DNA from: Boletus sp. NGJ
Lineage: Eukaryota > Basidiomycota > Agaricomycetes > Boletales > Boletaceae
Direction of reading: 5' to 3'
DNA: 64,000 nt
NCBI GenBank assembly: GCA_019096195.1
Contig: JAGTXK010000243.1
Span: 124,001 to 188,000, forward strand
Below are positions 10,787 to 20,088 of this stretch, piece after piece (the stretch's first letter is position 1; each line of letters begins with the position of its first letter). The position numbers were made by a program, and so were the translations under genes. Below the pieces are notes generated by a model. The model made no database searches. It worked only from the letters and a program-made list of their open reading frames with translations, and was not told where the DNA came from.

Positions 10787-11400
10787 TTAAGGGATCTAAT
10801 CTAATTGGGTAAGGGCTACCATAGGGTACAGGTAACATCAACATAGCAAACCACGCACATGCGCCAATGGCGCATGTGCGCGTCCACAACAACATCGCAA
10901 TAAAACATGAACAATCGAGTGTTGATAACGACGACTGCGGCATAAACGATGAACAGATGAAAACGAGGAATATGTTGAGTGTAGTTATACAGCGCGCACA
11001 TGCGCGCATGGCGCATGTGCGTGTGAAATAAGCAACAACAACAAGACACATGTTTCACATTTATACGACAAACACGCCGATGCGCCATGAGAGCATCTGC
11101 TCAGTTGATAGGTGTGTCGTACTGATAGACAGTGCTTGTTCACATGCGCCATGTGCGCATGTGCGCGGGAAACAAACAACAACAAGACCTCAGTACGACA
11201 CACCTATCAACTGAGCAGATGCTCTCATGGCGCATCGGCGTGTTTGTCGTATAAATGTGAAACATGTGTCTTGTTGTTGTTGCTTATTTCACACGCACAT
11301 GCGCCATGCGCGCATGTGCGCGCTGTATAACTACACTCAACATATTCCTCGTTTTCATCTGTTCATCGTTTATGCCGCAGTCGTCGTTATCAACACTCGA
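10787..11400. repeat. Repeat U, inverted pair 4
   Basis: Forward unit 10787-11123 and inverted unit 11192-11400. Compared with the pairs at 1424 and 14340, the spacer between the halves lies in the opposite orientation: the tract reading GTACTGAGGTCTTG there appears here as its reverse complement ending CCTCAGTAC. Confidence 0.8.
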
Positions 11401-12596
11401 CAATGGCGTCGTTGTCATCTGCGCCTGGAATGCATTGCATTCCTCTTTTCACATACATGTCCTGTGTACATTATTTTAGTACCTTATATTTACACTCTGA
11501 AGGGTTCAAATCACCTCTACGCTCACGTATCATTCCTCCCGATTTTCACTGAGAACAGTGCTCGTGTGTACTTCTCCCAATACCATTCCGGTACAACTAC
11601 ATATTCAGTGTATTCATTCATTCTAAATACATCAGTGGCTCTCATTGGAAAACACTACAACTTCACCTCGTCATGCTATTTCATTCAGCCCGCTCAAATT
11701 GTCACAAAAGGTTGGTTTTCCCTTAGTATTCACTTCGATTTTACTAGTCTCGTCGCCTTCCTAACATAACTTGGTAGGTTTTCTTCCATGCATACACTCC
11801 ACACAACAACTCCACCACTCCTTTCCTTTCACTTCCTGTCTTTCCATTTCCTTATCGTGCTTCCTATTTCATAACAGTTATTGCTTCCTCAGCTCCACTC
11901 TCTTGTCCACCTTCTCTTTATTCATTTCTACCATTCAGTACCAAAGTATGCCATTTCATTGAATTATTGGTCTGTTGGAAAAATCTACACATGATATTTT
12001 CTTAATGGCGGTGCACCACAGATTCTGTGTGCAGTGTGGGTGTTGGATGTCCTAGTTCAACTGTCAGCGGTACCAGAGGAATTCAGAGGGGGGAAGAGCC
12101 AGAAACAGACAGTAAGTTTACACAAGAACCTTTTTAAAGCTCAGCAAATTTACCTGTCCTTGGGACGGCATTATTGGTCATGCTAGTATTTACCCAACAT
12201 GGTAATGATAATATACAATTAACATGGCTGCAGAAGGGTTGGCAGTGGGTGGTGGTATCAACATCTTCATTCACTGCAGAATGTAAGTTGGGTGGGGCCC
12301 AGGACCAACAATTCACACAGACTAATACAGTCAACATGCAGTTTCCACTCAAGGTAGTACTAAATAATTACATATCTCTTGTTCTGAATCCATCTGGTTG
12401 ATCTTCTTAGACTGAAAGTGGAACATGCCTTGTGTGACAATTGACTCATACCAGGACTTGTTGGAGTAGCAGTGTCGTCACAAATAACCTTTCAGGCAAC
12501 AAGCATGATTTAGAACGCAGAGATGAATTGGTGGTAACTCAGTGATTTTTCAGCAGTTTGAAATCAAGCCTTGAGGCACTGTAAGAGAGTGAGGGT
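11401..12596. repeat. Repeat E, copy 2 (long)
   Basis: About 1.2 kb repeated at 14954-16149 with a constant offset of 3553 and very few changes (for example GGTTGG against GGTTGC near 11712). No coding family is recognised in any frame. It stops at the same point as the other copy, after GAGTGAGGGT. Confidence 0.85.
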
Positions 12597-12652
12597 CAAT
12601 CTAAGGTTAGTCCTAGGGTAGGTCATCCTAGCCCACGCACTGGAATTAGGTT

Positions 12653-13130
12653 AGGGGGGCCGAGCACAGCGAGCGAAGCGAGCTGTGCGAGGGGGATAGG
12701 AGTGGGATGGTGCCAGATAGGTAATAGGCGATGGGGCGACCGCTTCCATTGCCACCTATTTCGTCCGGGGACTCATCAGACCTCTGGCGAATAGAGAAAA
12801 GTATTTCATAACTCTTACCTGTATTTATACAAGAAAGAGTCGCGCACGGACCATTAATATAACGTGGGAGAGCGGAGATAGACGCAGCGGAAATTAAAGC
12901 CGGATCTTGCCGGTAACACTCGGATCTTTCCGGTTGCGCTTCTGCGTGAGAATTCTCTCACGGCTGACGGTAATTAAATTGCCGAGCCGGGTGTCGCAGT
13001 AACCGAGTCGGGCCGTTCGGGTCTTCGGTCCGATGCTTCTTTCGGCTATCTCCGGGATCAGTCTAGACCACTTACGTAATATTATCTCACCCCTTGCCGG
13101 GGGTGTGCCACCGTTAGGTTCTCTAAGTTA
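12653..13130 (-). mobile_element. PLE tail unit T3 (solo)
   Basis: A solitary T unit with no RT frame attached. On the minus strand it has the conserved start (AACTTAGAGAACCTAACGG), a TATA-like box at 12832-12839, a hammerhead, and the terminal hairpin stem GCACAG/CTGTGC (12664-12669, 12683-12688). It abuts repeat D directly at 13130/13131. Confidence 0.75.
12712..12788 (-). ncRNA. Type I hammerhead ribozyme (T3)
   Basis: Conserved core and helix I as in the PLE copies. Helix III is a different sequence (CAATGG against CCATCG) but keeps most pairs. Confidence 0.85.
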
Positions 13131-14338
13131 TGAGACATCCTAGGGCATGCTAGGGTGGGTTCAACCCTTACCCTAGGGTTACCTGAACCCTATTCTAGGG
13201 TTTAAATATACATGGCATGTCATATGCATAAGGTAAAGGAGATGTAAGGGTCACAATATTGATGTAGGCTTGATTGCTAGGCTTGCAAGTACTAGGTACT
13301 CCAGTGCAGGATTACATATTGAATAGTGTAGATGTGTAGGTTACTGTGGTGTGCATCTTTAAAATGCTTTCTAATACCTATAATCCATTGTCTTTTTCCA
13401 CAGACAGAATCTAGTTCCCAAGTTGATAACACTTATGCAAATTAATCCTACACTGTTGAGTGGGCTTTGGGAGCCAGAGGTGCATACATGGCACTGCCAC
13501 AATGCTGAAACATGGCTTGCCATCCTGGACGGCGAGCACTGGACCGCTATGCACGAAATGATCTACCTACTATAAGGGGTCAACTGGTTATGTGATATTG
13601 CTCGCCGTCCTGGACAGTAAGCCCAGATAGTTTTAAGTGAGACAATATGTTTACTATGATGGGCAAACCTGTCACCTAACAGAGCTCTGCATCAACGCTA
13701 CACAGTGAGGCGAGCTTTCTTGCTAAGTGTACATAGTTGGCCAAGTAAAATACCGTGGCTGGATTATTTCACACTTGTATATACTAGTAATAACCCCTAC
13801 TACCGTTTAGCACTTTCATGCATATAGAGTGACATGTGGCGCACATGTAATATTCCAGCCACAATCACATGACGCTCCGTCCTGGACGGCGAGTGTGTGT
13901 TAGGTGTGCGTGGGAACTTTTTCCATACACGGTCATCTTGCATGGCCTCCGTCCGGGACGGCGAGCTGGTGTGTGGCAGCAGCTAACTCTATGGGGCAAG
14001 TGTAAGACATAATAATATTACATATAATAATGATCTATGCAAGGCTCTCCGTCCGGGAAGGCGAGCTGGTGTGTGGCAGCGGCTAACTCTATGGGGCGAG
14101 TGTAAGGCATAATAATATTACATATAATAATGATCTATGCAAGGCTCTCCGTCCGGGAAGGCGAGCTGGTGTGTGGCAGCGGCTAACTCTATGGGGCGAG
14201 TGTAAGGCATAATAATATTACATATAATAATGATCTATGCAAGGCTCTCCGTCCGGGAAGGCGAGCTGGTGTGTGGCAGCGGCTAACTCTATGGGGCGAG
14301 TGTAAGACATAATAATATTATACATAATAATGATCTAT
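13131..14338. repeat. Repeat D, copy 2
   Basis: Second direct copy, extended on its left by about 90 bases (13131-13220) that recur in the inverted copy 28851-29377. It includes the 100-base tandem array (from 13951) and then jumps to repeat U. No gene seen. Confidence 0.85.
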
Positions 14339-14339
14339 T

Positions 14340-14953
14340 TTAAGGGATCTAATCTAATTGGGTAAGGGCTACCATAGGGTACAGGTAACATCAACATAGC
14401 AAACCACGCACATGCGCCAATGGCGCATGTGCGCGTCCACAACAACATCGCAATAAAACATGAACAATCGAGTGTTGATAACGACGACTGCGGCATAAAC
14501 GATGAACAGATGAAAACGAGGAATATGTTGAGTGTAGTTATACAGCGCGCACATGCGCGCATGGCGCATGTGCGTGTGAAATAAGCAACAACAACAAGAC
14601 ACATGTTTCACATTTATACGACAAACACGCCGATGCGCCATGAGAGCATCTGCTCAGTTGATAGGTGTGTCGTACTGAGGTCTTGTTTGTTGTTTGTTTC
14701 CCGCGCACATGTGCACATGTGCGCATGGGACGCGCCTGTCCTATAGTACGACACACCTATCAACTGAGCAGATGCTCTCATGGCGCATCGGCGTGTTTGT
14801 CGTATAAATGTGAAACATGTGTCTTGTTGTTGTTGCTTATTTCACACGCACATGCGCCATGCGCGCATGTGCGCGCTGTATAACTACACTCAACATATTC
14901 CTCGTTTTCATCTGTTCATCGTTTATGCCGCAGTCGTCGTTATCAACACTCGA
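14340..14953. repeat. Repeat U, inverted pair 5
   Basis: Forward unit 14340-14676 and inverted unit 14745-14953, with the spacer in the same orientation as at 1761-1828. D, U and E follow each other in the same order as at 1-2455, so the whole block is a segmental duplication. Confidence 0.8.
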
Positions 14954-16149
14954 CAATGGCGTCGTTGTCATCTGCGCCTGGAATGCATTGCATTCCTCTT
15001 TTCACATACATGTCCTGTGTACATTATTTTAGTACCTTATATTTACACTCTGAAGGGTTCAAATCACCTCTACGCTCACGTATCATTCCTCCCGATTTTC
15101 ACTGAGAACAGTGCTCGTGTGTACTTCTCCCAATACCATTCCGGTACAACTACATATTCAGTGTATTCATTCATTCTAAATACATCAGTGGCTCTCATTG
15201 GAAAACACTACAACTTCACCTCGTCATGCTATTTCATTCAGCCCGCTCAAATTGTCACAAAAGGTTGCTTTTCCCTTAGTATTCACTTCGATTTTACTAG
15301 TCTCGTCGCCTTCCTAACATAACTTGGTAGGTTTTCTTCCATGCATACACTCCACACAACAACTCCACCACTCCTTTCCTTTCACTTCCTGTCTTTCCAT
15401 TTCCTTATCGTGCTTCCTATTTCATAACAGTTATTGCTTCCTCAGCTCCACTCTCTTGTCCACCTTCTCTTTATTCATTTCTACCATTCAGTACCAAAGT
15501 ATGCCATTTCATTGAATTATTGGTCTGTTGGAAAAATCTACACATGATATTTTCTTAATGGCGGTGCACCACAGATTCTGTGTGCAGTGTGGGTGTTGGA
15601 TGTCCTAGTTCAACTGTCAGCGGTACCAGAGGAATTCAGAGGGGGGAAGAGCCAGAAACAGACAGTAAGTTTACACAAGAACCTTTTTAAAGCTCAGCAA
15701 ATTTACCTGTCCTTGGGACGGCATTATTGGTCATGCTAGTATTTACCCAACATGGTAATGATAATATACAATTAACATGGCTGCAGAAGGGTTGGCAGTG
15801 GGTGGTGGTATCAACATCTTCATTCACTGCAGAATGTAAGTTGGGTGGGGCCCAGGACCAACAATTCACACAGACTAATACAGTCAACATGCAGTTTCCA
15901 CTCAAGGTAGTACTAAATAATTACATATCTCTTGTTCTGAATCCATCTGGTTGATCTTCTTAGACTGAAAGTGGAACATGCCTTGTGTGACAATTGACTC
16001 ATACCAGGACTTGTTGGAGTAGCAGTGTCGTCACAAATAACCTTTCAGGCAACAAGCATGATTTAGAACGCAGAGATGAATTGGTGGTAACTCAGTGATT
16101 TTTCAGCAGTTTGAAATCAAGCCTTGAGGCACTGTAAGAGAGTGAGGGT
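14954..16149. repeat. Repeat E, copy 3 (long)
   Basis: Near-identical to 11401-12596. Ends at the same GAGTGAGGGT, after which unrelated sequence follows. The next 16150-16475 contains nothing I recognise. Confidence 0.85.
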
Positions 16150-16475
16150 GGCAAAAGTGACTGAGGAGTGAAATTTCATCCTATGCAGGATGTATGCTCA
16201 GGCTCCTTCCCATCCGCAGCTGGAGAGGTCAAGTCAGTCTATTAGGGCACAGTGGACTTAGTGAGCATAGTCATGTGCAAATTCAAATACCAAATAACCT
16301 TATTTCTCACCCTCTCCAGAAGTGGCTGGAAGATAACACTTGTAAACTTCATCAGCCACAGTGGTAAATCTGCAGCATGAATGGCAGAGTTCAGACATAC
16401 AAGAAAATAAAATATTATTTGTGCATCGTAGAGATTATCTCAATGTCAAAAAAAATTGGATAGCTTTGCAGTCAC

Positions 16476-16890
16476 ATGCCAGTGTCTGCTCAATCTTCAG
16501 AAACCCCTAGCCTCTCTACCATATGTGATAGGGCTCAAGAAATCTTCTCCAAAAGACCATGTCTCTGGCACTTAAAAATTGCTGAAGCATTCCTAAAGGG
16601 GGACCAAGATATAGTATACATTGCCCAGCAAGACACTTACCTTTTGGTTACCTCTGCTGTTTCACCCAAGAGGCATCCAAATAGTAGTGACCCCCCTTAA
16701 TCAACTCAGTCAGCAAAATATGGACTCCCTACAGAAGGCTGGCATTCAAAGCATTGCAATCAATGCTGAAACAGCCTCTTGGGACAACTTCCAAGTCAGT
16801 ATTGACACTTATTGGCACAAAAGCAATAGAGACTTACTAGTAATCCTTTAGGCAATAGAAAACCTTGAATATCGTGCTGTAATAGTGGTG
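16476..16890 (+). pseudogene. RecQ/DEAD-like helicase fragment
   Basis: Two adjacent frames read CDRAQEIFSKRPCLWHLKIA and then KTLTFWLPLLF, GIQIVVTPLNQLSQQN and GIQSIAINAETAS. This is the N-terminal helicase core of the RecQ-like proteins common in agaricomycete genomes: Q-motif region, Walker A remnant, motif Ia. The frame shifts at the Walker A position near 16620. A likely intron (GTCAGTATT to CCTTTAG, about 16795-16850) leads to AIENLEYRAVIV, after which the match stops. It is a broken, 3'-truncated fragment. Sequence 16891-17311 holds nothing recognised. Confidence 0.55.
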
Positions 16891-17311
16891 AGGCAGCTTT
16901 TCTGATCTTGTTGAGGTGTTTGTTGACCGGGGCATGTGTGGTGCAGAGCTGGAATAGGATGGATGTGTGGCTTTTTGGAAGACCGTCAATCAGTTTTAAG
17001 AATTTTGGTGAGGGGAGTGATGGGTCGACCTTGTCAGCCAGCGCAGCTCATGGTGACATCTGGAAAATCTTTCAATGTAGTAGTTTTGTGGCGGCAGTGA
17101 ACGATTGCTTTTTAGCTGATTTGCTTGTTGGGAGTGTTCTCGCAGCATTCCTATGTTTTAGGACTTTGGATAGATGCATGGGGTGCAGTGTTGCGCCTTT
17201 GGCCGCCTCCTTGGCCTCCACATCCACTTCCGGGAATGCTGGAGTGGCCCGGAGTCCATCATAGTATAATCTCCTCTGCCTCGATGGTCTTTAGCGCTTC
17301 AATTAGGGCGT

Positions 17312-17523
17312 GGTTAGGGGGGCCGAGCACAGCGAGCGAAGCGAGCTGTGCGAGGGGGATAGGAGTGGGATGGTGCCAGATAGGTAATAGGCGATGGGGC
17401 GACCGCTTCCATTGCCACCTATTTCGTCCGGGGACTCATCAGACCTCTGGCGAACTAGAGAAAAGTAATTTCATGAACTCTTACCTGTATTTATACGGGA
17501 AGGGAGACGCGCACGGACCATTA
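17312..17523 (-). mobile_element. PLE tail unit T4 (truncated)
   Basis: Only the last roughly 210 bases of a T unit: TATA-like box at 17488-17495, hammerhead, terminal hairpin. It is cut just upstream of the TATA-like box, where repeat U begins. It closely resembles T3. Confidence 0.75.
17375..17451 (-). ncRNA. Type I hammerhead ribozyme (T4)
   Basis: Full core, stem II and helix I; helix III as in T3. Confidence 0.85.
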
Positions 17524-17743
17524 ATTTTAAGGGATCTAATCTAAGTGGGTAGAGCGGCTACGATAGGGTACAGGTAACAGCGGAACATAGCAAAGCACGC
17601 GCATGCGCCATGTGCGCAGGTTAAGGGATCTAATCTACTTGGGTAAGGGCTACCATAGGGTACCGGTAACATCAACATAGCAAACCACGCACATGCGCCA
17701 TGAGCGCAAGTGTGCATCCACAACGGCATGCGGTCAATTAGGG
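17524..17743. repeat. Repeat U, two degenerate partial copies
   Basis: Two head-to-tail fragments, both opening TTAAGGGATCTAATCTA (near 17526 and 17621) and both cut within the first hairpin region. They are more diverged than other U copies. The block runs into a TTAGGG tract. Confidence 0.65.
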
Positions 17744-18134
17744 TTAGGGTTAGGGAGCCGAGCCGAGCCGCGAAGCGGCGAGGCGAGGCGTTACCGGCGG
17801 TAAGGCGATAACGCTGTTGCCTCGGCAAGGGATTACCTTATGGGTCGCACTAGAGATATTGTCTACCGGTCGAGTACCAATTCGCCGGCGGTGTCTAGCC
17901 TTAGCTAGCACCCTAGTGTTTATCTACACTAAAGGCCCGTCATGGGTTTCGACCTTTTGGTCTCATCAGTAGGGGCGCACACCCCTAAACCCACACCACC
18001 TTAGGACATACTAACCGGCTTATGTACACCTCACCATGATTTTGTATTGTCCTGGGCAGACTGGCTCATGAAATTTCCTTTTCAGGACTTATGACCGCCA
18101 TACTAAGGAATTTCTCCCACGCAGTCGCTTTCAG
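17744..18134 (-). mobile_element. Element X, copy 1
   Basis: The minus-strand sequence matches 27951-28331 over its whole length. Its 3' end is a short hairpin (stem GCCGC/GCGGC) placed directly against CCCTAA repeats, as in T units, but the body is unrelated to T and carries a type III hammerhead. There is no coding frame, so it would be a small non-autonomous element mobilised in trans, presumably by the PLE RT (inference). Confidence 0.65.
17942..17994 (-). ncRNA. Type III hammerhead ribozyme (X copy 1)
   Basis: On the minus strand: helix III GTGGGT/ACCCAT, unpaired T at the cut site, helix I hairpin TAGGGG/CCCCTA with loop TGTGCG, CTGATGA, stem II GACC/GGTC with AAAA loop, GAA. All invariant positions are present and all three helices are fully paired. 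Identical to the copy at 28088. Confidence 0.85.
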
Positions 18135-18676
18135 ACCCCGCAATCACGTGTCATTGGTGCGCCGTGCCGGGTGTTAACCGGCCGCGTTATACCCGGTGAA
18201 CGCTTAGTCAGCCGCAGGCCCCGCGGCTCGTTAGTTAACCGGTCACGTGACGTTGGAAATCGACCACGATCGCTACACTAGTAGTAGGGCCGGGTGGCCA
18301 CATAACGCTTACCAATCAAGGCAGTGGCGTTAGGAATTACTACAGTGGGTTAACGCCGCACAGGGACACGCAGTGTTAGGTTAGGGAATGTGCGCCAATA
18401 GCAGGTCACGTGCCAAGTCACGTGATCGCCTCCCCCGTACCGGCTTAGTCAGGGAGGTCTACCGGTTTGAGAGCCATTGGTAACCATCAGCCAAATCGGG
18501 TCATAGAACATGCCCGTGGGTCCGCGCTTAAACGCGCTCCCCAGCCAGTTCCGCGCCGGCAAACCAGAGCTATTTTCATAGATGGGTCCGATCACGTTAG
18601 GCGGCAATGGCTTAGCTTGCGTTAGTCAGACGCTTAGCTAACTTAAGTTTCCCATGCAGTGTAGTCCCGTAATTTC
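18135..18676. other. GC-rich stretch between X pieces
   Basis: About 540 bases rich in CACGTG and CCGG-type words. It may be the 5' part of element X, which is missing from copy 2, since X copy 1 runs into it without a break. No coding frame is recognised. Confidence 0.35.
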
Positions 18677-18806
18677 AGGGTTAGGGAGCCGAGCCGAGCC
18701 GCGAAGCGGCGAGGCGAGGCGTTACCGGCGGTAATTCGATAACGCTGTTGCCTCGGCAAGGGATTACCTTATGGGTCGCACTAGAGATATTGTCTACCGG
18801 TCGAGG
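18677..18806 (-). repeat. Element X, 3' fragment
   Basis: About 130 bases identical to the last part of X (terminal hairpin to CTACCGGTCGAG), with TTAGGG-type tracts at both ends. It represents a 5'-truncated third insertion lacking the ribozyme. Confidence 0.7.
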
Positions 18807-18875
18807 TTTAGGGTTAGGGGGGAGCGAGCACTCGAGCGAAGCGAGAGTGCGAGCGGGGATAGTGTGGGATGGGGG

Positions 18876-18950
18876 GCCAGATAGGTAATAGGCTGAGGGC
18901 GACCAGCTCTCAACCACCTATTTCGTCCGGGGACTCATCAGACCTCTGGC
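18876..18950 (-). ncRNA. Type I hammerhead ribozyme (PLE-C tail)
   Basis: Core and helix I as in the other T units. Helix III has TTGAG/CTCAG-like pairs with one change relative to PLE-D. Confidence 0.85.
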
Positions 18951-20088
18951 GGAATAGTGAAAAGAATTTCTTGGTACTCACGCTGTATTTATAGGGAGAG
19001 TACCGCGCACGGACCATCAGTGAAACGTGTGAATAGCGGAGATAGACGCAGCGGAAATTAAACCGGATCTTGCCGGTTGTCACTCGGATCTTTCCGGTTG
19101 CGCTTCTGCGTGAGAATTCTCTCACGGCTCGCGGTAATTAAATTGCCGAAGCCGGGTGGCGCAGTAGCCGAGTCGGGCCGGTCGGGTATCGGTCCGATGC
19201 TTCTTTCGGTTATCTCCGGGATCGGTCTAGACCACTTACGTAATTTATTCTCACCCCTTGCCGGGGGTGTGCCACCGTTAGGTTCCTAAGTTAACCGGTT
19301 AGGGTTAGGGTTAGGGTTAGCACGTTAGGGTTAGGGGTTAAAAGTTAGGTTAGTCCCTAAAGACCCAATGAGTTACGCGTATGGGCTAGGCTATAGCACC
19401 GATCCTTACGTTAGGGTAAGGTTATTCAGGCGATCTGGCATAGTATTGAGCCAGTCTTCGGTCCTATCTAGAACCTGTCGGGCCGAAGATCTCGCACTGC
19501 CTGCGTTCGCACTTTCGATTCGAGGGAGTGCTTCCCACCTTACCATACTGGTGGTACGATTAACGTCACTAAAACGAATAAAACACTGCAAAGCGTTTCG
19601 AGTATACTCAGGTCTAAAGCTATCGTAAGCTTGCACATACGTTACACGCCGTCTGTGGCCGGACTCTTCGTCCGTCATCCACCCGAGGGTGGACGTTGGA
19701 TTCCTACTGAGTATTGCACTGTTCGGACCCCCTGGTTGCCCAGGATTCCAGCCAGGCGCTGTATGGAGAGGCTTCGTTGAGGCTCTCAAACAACCCTTTC
19801 ATTCTCTACTAGGCCGACCTGCCGGACAAGAATGTCTCTCCGGTTTTCCTATTCACCAGAGTACGCGATGGCATCGGTGATAATGAGGCTCAACCTCAGC
19901 GGTAGTTTCTTACCGCTTACGGACCGGTTCTCCCGCACAAACTTAGCCCGCCGCCGGAGCGGACGGGTACCTTCCCCATTACAGGTCAGGCTCGCCAGGT
20001 GGCCGAAGCGACCCAGCTGTGAGTTGAGGTCCTACGGTAGAGGGACTCCTCGGTATCATCGCCCCTTCTCGGGTGATACTACCTCGTA

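Noticed and set aside
12653-13130. Solo LTR of a retrovirus-like element
   Set aside because: T lacks TG...CA ends and flanking target duplications, carries a hammerhead, and its 3' end always joins telomere repeats, which fits a PLE tail instead.
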